A stretch of DNA of 22,750 bases from Methanosarcinales archaeon (GTDB lineage: Archaea > Halobacteriota > Methanosarcinia > Methanosarcinales > Methanogasteraceae): assembly GCA_030609345.1 (NCBI GenBank), contig JAUWCK010000004.1:1-22750 (forward strand). Reading direction: 5' to 3'. Shown here piece after piece: positions 17,101 through 22,750 of this stretch. The notes under the pieces are model-generated. The model saw only the letters and a program-made list of their open reading frames with translations. It was not told the origin of the DNA and searched no databases. Position 1 is the stretch's first letter; each line of letters opens with the position of its first letter. Position numbers and translations under genes: made by a program.

Positions 17101-18774
17101 AAAGAGCTGACAGACCAACTACTGGCACAGCATATCAGTGAGACTGGAGACTACCCGCGAAAAATAGCGTTTCTACTCTGGTCAGTAGAGACGTCGAGGC
17201 ATCAGGGCACGATGGAGTCAGAGATATTTCATTTGCTTGGCGTAAAGCCGGTATGGGATAAGAGAGGGCGTGTGAAGGACGTTAAACTGATAAATTCAAG
17301 TGAACTTGGTAGACCGAGAATAGATGTGGTCGTTACAACCTCTGGGGCATACCGGGATATGTATTCCGGTAAGATCAAACTGATCGACAAAGCAGTTCGT
17401 CTTGCAGCACAGGCGAACGATACAGCGTACCCCAACTATGTAAACGAAAGTTCCGAATTGATTTATGGGACACTGATGGCGACTGGAAATTATACCAGCG
17501 AAGATGCACGCAATCTCTCGATGACACGCATTTTTTCGCCACATCCGGATTCGTACTCGACCGGGCTGCAGAATGCAATTCCGGCAAGCAACACATGGAA
17601 CGATACTGACAGACTTGCAAACCTCTACATCGATCGTATGAGCTATGTATACGGAGAGGATGTGTGGGGCGAACATCTGAACTACCTGTTCAAAGAGAAC
17701 CTTGATGGAGTCGAAGTATGTGTTTTCAGCCGCAGTTCGAATGTTTACGGAGTACTTGATCACCCGGAGGTTGCTGCTTACTTTGGTGGGTTAAGTCTGG
17801 CTATCGAAAGCATATCAGGGGATACACCTGACATGTACATCAATAATCTGCGAGATGCAAATAACCCGACTGTTGAGACGCTGAGCCATTTCTTGAACCG
17901 TGAACTGCGAACACGGTACTTCAATCCCAAATGGATCAAAGGCATGATGGAGCATGGCTACGACGGAACGCGGTACATGGCACAGTTCACGGAAGATCTC
18001 TGGATATGGCAGGTTGTCACGCCAGACCTTGTTACCGATGATATGTGGAAGCAAACCTATGACATCTATATCCAGGATCCCGGCATGAAAGATTTCTTCG
18101 ACAGCAACAATCCGTATGCACAACAGTCCATCACCGCCCGGATGCTCGAAGCGTCACAGAAGTTAGATGCGGAAGGGAATCCCTACTGGAATGCTGACCC
18201 GGACGTGATCAAGAGTCTCGTGAAAGAATATGCGGAATCCGTTGCAGAGAATGGTGCAACCTGCTGCCACCACACCTGCGGAAATCCGTTACTCGATAAG
18301 TTCATATCAGGCATCATCTCCGCACCCAATTCTGAGCTGGTTTCACCAGACGTAGCAGCGAAATACCGGGATACTATGGATGCTGCTGCCGGCAGGGAGG
18401 GTGTATCATCGCAACCCACTGATACGGACACCGGCAGCAGCAGTGGTGGTGGTGGCGGAGATGGCACATACCCGCCGGGATGGTTTGACGATACTGATAC
18501 CGAAGATACGGCACAGCAGAGCAGATCATCCACATCCACCATGAATGAGACGGTAAGAGAAGGCGGGGTTGGGACAGAGGTGAGCCAACCAGTGGAGTCT
18601 GTGAAAGAATCGAAACCATCTGAACCATCAGACTACGTTGAAGGGCAGGAGATGGAGGTCGAGAAACAGGAGAAGTCAGGGGGATTGTCCTTCTCTGGCG
18701 CTCCGATGCTCGGGATTATCCTCGTGATCGCGCTGATGGTCATCATCTACTGGGGTTACCGCAGGCGAAGGTGA
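14197..18774 (+). CDS. Surface-anchored CobN-like protein, divergent core motif
   Basis: A 1525-residue paralogue of the upstream CobN-like protein without the propeller. Signal peptide 1-25. Two related Rossmann-like modules follow, about 27-145 and 152-285, each ending in a similar helix (NIENLIAYMDNKFYG / NFKRLITFVGVKFCN). The CobN core starts near 290 and keeps RWGPPPG, ELGRPRIDVVV, SGAYRDMYSG and CCHHTC (about 1356-1361). The family signature H-F-G-x-H-G-T-x-E-W-L-P-G-K is replaced by AIFTSIEAMPGK (about 686-697), losing both histidines and two positions, and EGTQAKRRG is reduced to EGIFDRRRA. A Gly/Ser-rich linker, one membrane helix (about 1502-1521) and RRRR end the protein. Base composition looks more AT-rich than the 8270 gene, notably 14700-15700 and 16380-16620. 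It is probably a non-catalytic or functionally shifted paralogue on the cell surface. Confidence 0.9.
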   Translation: MNKRNMITILTMVILALAITGNASGNEITFVLGTDENHASLVNASENAAIDINIYNATQANILNFSNESVLFLSSLDNDMVSWINTTVNQSTSIITYNLSTTIEIGNVDDVNITKYWIYGGDENIENLIAYMDNKFYGNATAVDQPKPPENRPKIAFVHSQPYGITLVNQVANDPFISDMMNVTTYFGRSNVDVSFNLSDQDVIFLCCLTPAVVEELTNTVNDAKNNSADVIAISPSEQSFNLHNVNISDPEYSNITEYLEYPSKENFKRLITFVGVKFCNVSAEILPPISRPVYGIYHPYAPEIFTDTTDYMSWYDSAGRYDRSNPTVGIITGSYKHMDRDSALLNALIESFESRNVNAIVSTYTYHDPHSMDYLMVDGEPVVDSLIIISRGSRLYYKNASKGIADLQKLNVTALNGVRLFYSMTPEEWEAGPHGIPPVQSYQVAFAELDGIIEPIVICGKAIDPITEVEYNRPIDYQIDWLTNRTISWMRLHRMNNSDKKIVIPYYSAGGGKANVGSDIDYYLDTQASLTNLLAAMADRGYNLGSEPLPNKTELTDLMMHQGSNFGTWAPGALNERVEQGNVILIPKSEYLKWFGELPDDKQNEMVERWGPPPGKIMVWKNDTDEYLVIPKIQFGNVLLAPDPTWGWLQNESVMYYNGSIPPTHQCLAFYLWLNKEFDADAVFAIFTSIEAMPGKECGLSAHDWGAILLQDVPLIHVLPMDAEGIFDRRRANMLIVDFMTPTIVPSGLYGNLSSLQQEISLYNQAVSEPVKEKYKNNIIAECRNLSLDRDLEVDLNITGSNATVFKEFVIRLGSYLQELKTEYMPYGPHTLSEPPVGDSLVELVEAMLGDEFTNNVSAINSSEGLTTTLLSEVLLNGSNPDAAQSDLLGSVSDGVTSDLVLAVEYANRIDACTVEIPRILDALEGKYILPGSNGDPVRNPDALPTGRNLCTFDERLIPTKEAWEVGKELTDQLLAQHISETGDYPRKIAFLLWSVETSRHQGTMESEIFHLLGVKPVWDKRGRVKDVKLINSSELGRPRIDVVVTTSGAYRDMYSGKIKLIDKAVRLAAQANDTAYPNYVNESSELIYGTLMATGNYTSEDARNLSMTRIFSPHPDSYSTGLQNAIPASNTWNDTDRLANLYIDRMSYVYGEDVWGEHLNYLFKENLDGVEVCVFSRSSNVYGVLDHPEVAAYFGGLSLAIESISGDTPDMYINNLRDANNPTVETLSHFLNRELRTRYFNPKWIKGMMEHGYDGTRYMAQFTEDLWIWQVVTPDLVTDDMWKQTYDIYIQDPGMKDFFDSNNPYAQQSITARMLEASQKLDAEGNPYWNADPDVIKSLVKEYAESVAENGATCCHHTCGNPLLDKFISGIISAPNSELVSPDVAAKYRDTMDAAAGREGVSSQPTDTDTGSSSGGGGGDGTYPPGWFDDTDTEDTAQQSRSSTSTMNETVREGGVGTEVSQPVESVKESKPSEPSDYVEGQEMEVEKQEKSGGLSFSGAPMLGIILVIALMVIIYWGYRRRR
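18691..18767 (+). repeat. 77-bp direct repeat encoding the C-terminal membrane anchor, copy 2
   Basis: Partner of 13943-14019 at an offset of 4748 bp; see that entry. Confidence 0.85.
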
Positions 18775-18784
18775 CCCGCCACCA

Positions 18785-18791
18785 TTTTTTT
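18785..18791 (+). terminator. T7 archaeal-type terminator
   Basis: Seven T residues begin 11 nt after the TGA of the 14197 gene, followed by the next promoter at 18803. Confidence 0.55.
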
Positions 18792-18802
18792 CGTTCGTCA
18801 GA

Positions 18803-18820
18803 ACAGAAACATTTAAGTTA
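18803..18820 (+). promoter_or_regulatory. BRE/TATA promoter for the 18947-22750 unit
   Basis: ACAGAAACATTTAAGTTA is identical to 14053-14070. It probably drives both the small dockerin protein and the third CobN-like gene, since only 46 bp and no T-tract separate them. Confidence 0.7.
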
Positions 18821-18828
18821 TAGTAAAT

Positions 18829-18946
18829 TATTTGGATGTATCAGACAGATCTGCGTGAAATGGCACGTTAAAGGTGAATCTGTGTAGCAAATTGTAGGCA
18901 CATCAAAGATATGCAAGTCAATACAAACAACATGGAGGCATACCAC
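18829..18946 (+). promoter_or_regulatory. Conserved 5' leader, copy 2
   Basis: Ungapped counterpart of 14079-14196, with the same length from TATA box to start codon. Confidence 0.5.
18934..18938 (+). promoter_or_regulatory. Shine-Dalgarno that decides the 18947 start
   Basis: GGAGG overlaps an in-frame ATG at 18932 and precedes the ATG at 18947 by 8 nt, as in the two earlier genes with this cassette. Confidence 0.7.
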
Positions 18947-19642
18947 ATGAACATAAAGAATTTTATTGTTCAGCAAATCAATACCGCTGTCAATCAGAGA
19001 ATCTTCGCATACACCAGATGCGACAACACGAAAACTACAGGAAATATGCGATCACTCGCACCGATGCCGTTATTGGTTGTATTTCTGTTCATGGCACTGT
19101 TGATCGTGCCGCTATCAGCAACTGCACAATCAGATATTACTGCACTGGCAAATACAACCTCTGATGAGAATGGGAACTACACCTTCACAAACCTCCCTGC
19201 TGGAGATTACGTTATATCTGTGGCATACTACACACCCGCGATGGGCGGCACATGGTTCACAGGATACACAGATACAGGTGTGGGCGATGGAGAAGACCTC
19301 ACAGGTATCGATGTGTGGCTGAGTTTCGGAAGCGCGGCGGATGCGCTTGAGATTGTGAACGCAACAATCGATCCGAGTGGCTTAACCGGCAACTCAACGA
19401 TCTCAGGGCAGACGCTCGCATACGGTAGGTTTGGTGAGGTGGTGACGATGACGAATGCAACGGTTATCATAAGCAGCTACCTCAAAGGCGATCTCAATGG
19501 TGATGATCTCCTCACACCAGCAGATGCGCTCATAGCCCTTCAGATGGCTGTTGGAACTCGTGAACCAGATCTCAGGGGTGACATGAATTTCGATGGCGTC
19601 GTCACATCACTGGATGCACTCATGATCCTGCAGGCGGTTTGA
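18947..19642 (+). CDS. Small secreted carboxypeptidase-regulatory-like module with dockerin
   Basis: A 231-residue protein if started at 18947; in-frame ATGs at 18911 and 18932 are less likely given the ribosome site. It has an unusual 33-residue N-terminal stretch before the hydrophobic segment PLLVVFLFMALLIVPLSATA (about 40-59). An alternative start at ATG 19046 would give a conventional signal peptide. The mature part holds a beta-sandwich module of the carboxypeptidase-regulatory type (TTSDENGNYTFTNLPAGDY, then YTPAMGGTW and TISGQTL). A dockerin (about 181-231) has loops DLNGDDLLTPAD and DMNFDGVVTSLD. The module matches the three repeats at the start of the next protein (NTTSD..G.Y.FT..P.G.Y......YTPAMGG.W), so the two are a pair. 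It is likely an extracellular adaptor; no enzymatic motif is seen. Confidence 0.85.
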   Translation: MNIKNFIVQQINTAVNQRIFAYTRCDNTKTTGNMRSLAPMPLLVVFLFMALLIVPLSATAQSDITALANTTSDENGNYTFTNLPAGDYVISVAYYTPAMGGTWFTGYTDTGVGDGEDLTGIDVWLSFGSAADALEIVNATIDPSGLTGNSTISGQTLAYGRFGEVVTMTNATVIISSYLKGDLNGDDLLTPADALIALQMAVGTREPDLRGDMNFDGVVTSLDALMILQAV

Positions 19643-19676
19643 GATGTGTGCAGATCACATCGGACATGACCTCATC

Positions 19677-19683
19677 GAGGTGA
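19677..19683 (+). promoter_or_regulatory. Shine-Dalgarno for the 19689 gene
   Basis: GAGGTGA ends 5 nt before the ATG at 19689. It supports that start over the ATG at 19684, whose frame closes after 11 codons. Confidence 0.7.
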
Positions 19684-19688
19684 ATGTT

Positions 19689-22600
19689 ATGGGTAAAAAA
19701 AATCATTTATTGGTCTTGAGTGCATTGCTTATTTTAGTATTTGCACAAGTTGTATCAGCAGAAGAAATAACAATGGAACTGGTCGCAAACACAACCAGTG
19801 ATGCATACGGAGATTACATTTTCACTGATATTCCAAACGGCAATTACCAGCTTGTCGCCCTGAAATACACCCCCGCCATGGGTGGTAAATGGCTTATGGT
19901 CGAATCCGATGTTGTGATCGGGAATGGCACGGATATTGTCAACGCTAATTTGACACTTGGCTTTGCAGCTCCCGGCGCACAGGATCCAATATTATCTTTA
20001 TTGGAAAGAGCTTCCATTTCCGGAAAGACCCTTTCGACACCGATGGGAGGTCCTGCACAAAATTATTCTGATGTACCCGTTGTGCTTAAAACCGAATCCG
20101 GACTGGTTGCAAACACAACCAGTGATGCATACGGAGATTACATTTTTACGGATATTCCAAACGGCAATTACCAGCTTGTTGCCCTGAAATACACCCCTGC
20201 CATGGGTGGTAAATGGCTTATGACCGAATCCGATGTTGTGATCGGGAATGGCACGGATATTGTCAACGCTAATTTGACACTTGGCTTTGCAGCTCCCGGC
20301 GCACAGGATCCAATATTATCTTTATTGGAAAGAGCTTCCATTTCCGGAAAGACACTTTCGACACCAATGGCAGGTCCTGCACAAAATTATTCTGATGTAA
20401 CCGTTGTGCTTAAATTCGGATCCGAACTGGTTGCAAATACAACCAGTGATGCCTTTGGAGATTACATTTTTACCGAGATTCCAAATGGAAATTACCAGCT
20501 TGTTGCCCTTAAATACACCTATGCCATGGGTGGTAAATGGCTTATGACCGAATCCGATGTTGTGATCGAGAATGGTCAGAACATTATCAATGCTAATTTG
20601 ACCCTTGGCTTTGCAGATCCCGGCGCACAGGATCCAATATTATCATTACTGGAAAGAACTTCCATTTCCGGAAAAACACTTTCGACACCAATGGCAGGTC
20701 CTGCACAAAATTATTCTGATGTAACCGTTGCTCTGCTGAAACAGGCACCTGAACAATCAGTACCACCAGTACTGTCGCCTCCGATAGCCGATTTTACGGC
20801 AGATGTCACATCAGGGGATGCACCACTGAATGTGGCATTTACTGATGGGTCAACAAATGCTACTTCGTGGTTATGGGACTTTGGAGACGGAGAAAACTCC
20901 ACGCAACAGGATCCGGTCCATACTTACGATAGTGTGGGAACCTATACTGTAACACTGACCGCGACCAATGCAAACGGCACTGCTACCGAGGTTAAGGATG
21001 ATTACATCACCACAATGATACCTCAAAGCTACAAAAATAAAAACATCGTATTTCTGGTAATAGGTTCTGAAGATACCTGCAGGGTGAAAAATGCGGTCGC
21101 AGAAATGGGTATGGACAATATCGATGTGTACGGAACGTACCGTCTGGACACGGTTGAATCCCTTTTCAGTCCTTTTAATGATAGCATCGATCTGAGTCAA
21201 TATGACATCATATTCATAACCAGAAGAGGTGGTATGAGCTTTATGGGTGCGAACCTGAAGCCTCAAATACTTGAACTGATGGAACATAAAAAGGATGATG
21301 CCCAGGTATTTGACTGGAACTATGGTGTCGGGACCGTTAATCACACAGAGCATCCGTATCTCGAGGATTACTGGGACGTGAGATCTGACGGAAACATGAA
21401 CCGTCTGATCACATATCTTTCAGTGGCAAATCTTTCAAAGCCTTTCAGTGAATATGATGGTGAGATCAAGATCGAGCCACCGTTGGAAATGCCAGAGGTT
21501 GCTATATGCCACCCGGATGCGGATGACCTTTTTGAGGACCTTGCATCATATCTGGAATGGTATGAAACAAATGATGGTACTCACCATGTCTACAATCCTG
21601 AAAAATACACGGTCGGGGTCACGTTCTTCAAATCATGGGACGAGGAAATATGCGACAATGTGGCGAAAAGCGTTATAAAAGAACTGGAAGCCAGAGGAAT
21701 TAACGTCATCCCTGCTTATAGGCCATCAGTCATGTTTACAGATGAATCTTACCGCCTCTTCAAGACCGGTGATGAATGGAAAGTGAACGCATTCATAGAT
21801 CTTGGGAAGGGTGTGTGGATAATGTCTTCTGCTGTAAAGAATACTGAATATCTGCAGGAAGCAAATGTCCCTGTTATCAATGGGATCGTCTATGAAGGTA
21901 CTATCAAGGAATGGGAAAATTCCACCACAGGCCAGGATTGCTGGTTCCAGTACCAGATACCGATCATGGAAATAGGCGGCGAGATCGAATCCATAGTAGT
22001 TGGCGGAAAGGAATACGACGAAACACTCCAGGCAAGGGTACTCAAACCGATCAACTACCAGATAGATTGGATGATCGACAGAACGGTACGATGGATGGAT
22101 CTGCAGCGTATCGATAATAAGGATAAGAAAGTTGCAATCATATACTACGCTCACGGAAAACAAGGGGCAATGGTTGCAGGTAACCTTGATGTCGTCCCAA
22201 GCATACCGAACCTGCTGGATGCGATGAACGAAAGCGGATACGACCTTGACGGTATGCAGCTGAACAGGTCTGAATTCCTGCAGCTCGTGCTGCAACAGGG
22301 CAGAAATATAGGAGTATGGGCACCCGGTGAGCTCCAGAAAATGGTGGAGAACTATGATGTTGAACTCCTGCCTGTTGAGACGTACATGGAGTGGTTCAAT
22401 GAAATAGAACCTGAAGCAAGGCAGAGTGTGATCGATTCATGGGGTGAGCCTCCAGGACAGGCAATGGTATATGAAAACGAGAGCGGTAAATACTTTGTTA
22501 TCCCCAAGATATCTGTTGGAAACATCCTTGTTGCGCCTCAGGCTGCAAGAGGCTTCTCACAGAATGATACCCTGTTGTACCACGACCAGACAATGCCTCC

Positions 22601-22750
22601 ATCTCACCAGTACATTGCATTCTACCTATGGCTTAAGAACGAATATGATGCGGATGCCATTGTTCACTTTGGAAGGCATGGGACACAGGAATGGCTGCAG
22701 GGCAAAGGTACAAGTCTTTCAATAAAGACATGCTGGCCTGCGATCCTGAT
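19689..22750 (+). CDS. Secreted CobN-like protein with triple repeat modules and PKD domain, 3'-truncated by window edge
   Basis: The frame is open from ATG 19689 to the last base: 1020 complete codons with no stop, so the gene continues beyond the window. Signal peptide 1-24 (MGKKNHLL..., ending VVSA). Three near-identical modules of 108 residues follow (about 31-350), each with NTTSDA.GDYIFT, YT.AMGGKWLM and SISGKTLSTPM. A PKD domain spans about 364-445 (WLWDFGDGE, HTYDSVGTYTVTL). The Rossmann-like and CobN region starts near 450 and includes SWGEPPG, WAPGEL and HFGRHGTQEWLQGK (about 993-1006), then TCWPAILI at the edge. This copy keeps both histidines missing from the 14197 paralogue but has Q for P in PGK. 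A C-terminal anchor like those of its paralogues is expected but not visible. It probably shares a transcript with the 18947 gene. Family assignment is secure; function is unknown. Confidence 0.92.
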   Translation, partial: MGKKNHLLVLSALLILVFAQVVSAEEITMELVANTTSDAYGDYIFTDIPNGNYQLVALKYTPAMGGKWLMVESDVVIGNGTDIVNANLTLGFAAPGAQDPILSLLERASISGKTLSTPMGGPAQNYSDVPVVLKTESGLVANTTSDAYGDYIFTDIPNGNYQLVALKYTPAMGGKWLMTESDVVIGNGTDIVNANLTLGFAAPGAQDPILSLLERASISGKTLSTPMAGPAQNYSDVTVVLKFGSELVANTTSDAFGDYIFTEIPNGNYQLVALKYTYAMGGKWLMTESDVVIENGQNIINANLTLGFADPGAQDPILSLLERTSISGKTLSTPMAGPAQNYSDVTVALLKQAPEQSVPPVLSPPIADFTADVTSGDAPLNVAFTDGSTNATSWLWDFGDGENSTQQDPVHTYDSVGTYTVTLTATNANGTATEVKDDYITTMIPQSYKNKNIVFLVIGSEDTCRVKNAVAEMGMDNIDVYGTYRLDTVESLFSPFNDSIDLSQYDIIFITRRGGMSFMGANLKPQILELMEHKKDDAQVFDWNYGVGTVNHTEHPYLEDYWDVRSDGNMNRLITYLSVANLSKPFSEYDGEIKIEPPLEMPEVAICHPDADDLFEDLASYLEWYETNDGTHHVYNPEKYTVGVTFFKSWDEEICDNVAKSVIKELEARGINVIPAYRPSVMFTDESYRLFKTGDEWKVNAFIDLGKGVWIMSSAVKNTEYLQEANVPVINGIVYEGTIKEWENSTTGQDCWFQYQIPIMEIGGEIESIVVGGKEYDETLQARVLKPINYQIDWMIDRTVRWMDLQRIDNKDKKVAIIYYAHGKQGAMVAGNLDVVPSIPNLLDAMNESGYDLDGMQLNRSEFLQLVLQQGRNIGVWAPGELQKMVENYDVELLPVETYMEWFNEIEPEARQSVIDSWGEPPGQAMVYENESGKYFVIPKISVGNILVAPQAARGFSQNDTLLYHDQTMPPSHQYIAFYLWLKNEYDADAIVHFGRHGTQEWLQGKGTSLSIKTCWPAIL
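19779..20740 (+). repeat. Three tandem 324-bp coding repeats
   Basis: Units start at 19779, 20103 and 20427, each at CTGGT(C/T)GCAAA. The period of 324 bp is exactly 108 codons, so copy-number change keeps the frame. Units 1 and 2 differ by about 15 bases by hand count and share an identical run of 129 bp (19901-20029 with 20225-20353). Unit 3 is more diverged and fades after about 20740. The module boundary of the protein fold (SISGKTL onward) is out of phase with the unit as defined here. Confidence 0.92.

Noticed and set aside
19957..20187. 76-codon open frame on the + strand inside the repeat array
   Set aside because: It is out of frame with the real gene starting at 19689, whose frame is open through the whole region and encodes recognised domains.
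19779..20740. Repeat array as a CRISPR locus
   Set aside because: Units are 324 bp, contiguous without spacers, and coding in one continuous frame.

Overview
The window is a 22.75-kb stretch of archaeal DNA in which every recognisable gene lies on the + strand. Archaeal identity is supported by BRE/TATA-type promoter boxes (GAAAC-ATTTAAGTTA type), T7 terminator tracts directly after stop codons, an archaeal-style arginyl-tRNA synthetase, and secreted proteins very rich in N-glycosylation sequons. The mix of dockerin domains, PQQ-like propellers and surface-anchored CobN-like proteins suggests a methanogen or methanotroph/alkanotroph relative in or near the Methanosarcinales, possibly an ANME-type lineage. 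That placement is an inference from gene content; no phylogenetic marker other than argS is present.

Layout. 1-1287: the 3' three quarters of argS, an ordinary housekeeping gene. 1288-1723: a 436-bp gap with a likely promoter and long leader. 1724-3112: secreted PQQ-like propeller protein with a C-terminal dockerin. 3215-6865: secreted protein with three tandem propellers and a dockerin, followed after 11 bp by 6877-8229, a single propeller plus dockerin. 8270-14026: a 1918-residue secreted protein made of a propeller, a DUF4430/transcobalamin-C-like domain, a complete CobN-like (cobaltochelatase / Mg-chelatase H) region and a C-terminal membrane anchor. 14197-18774: a second anchored CobN-like protein with a duplicated N-terminal Rossmann-like domain and a degenerate core motif. 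18947-19642: a small secreted protein with one carboxypeptidase-regulatory-like module plus dockerin. 19689-22750: a third CobN-like gene, open to the window edge, with three near-identical 108-residue modules and a PKD domain before the CobN region.

How they may work together. Twice in the window a small secreted dockerin protein is followed by a CobN-like protein carrying the same N-terminal module: propeller-dockerin (6877) then propeller-DUF4430-CobN (8270), and module-dockerin (18947) then modules-PKD-CobN (19689). With shared promoter/leader cassettes and identical-style anchors, this reads as one extracellular system assembled partly through dockerin-cohesin contacts, with large CobN-like proteins held at the cell surface. 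No cohesin and no AAA+ chelatase partner (CobS/CobT, ChlI/ChlD) is visible, so classical ATP-driven cobalt insertion is unlikely. Binding, capture or presentation of a corrinoid, other tetrapyrrole or metal outside the cell is the working hypothesis, not a demonstrated function.
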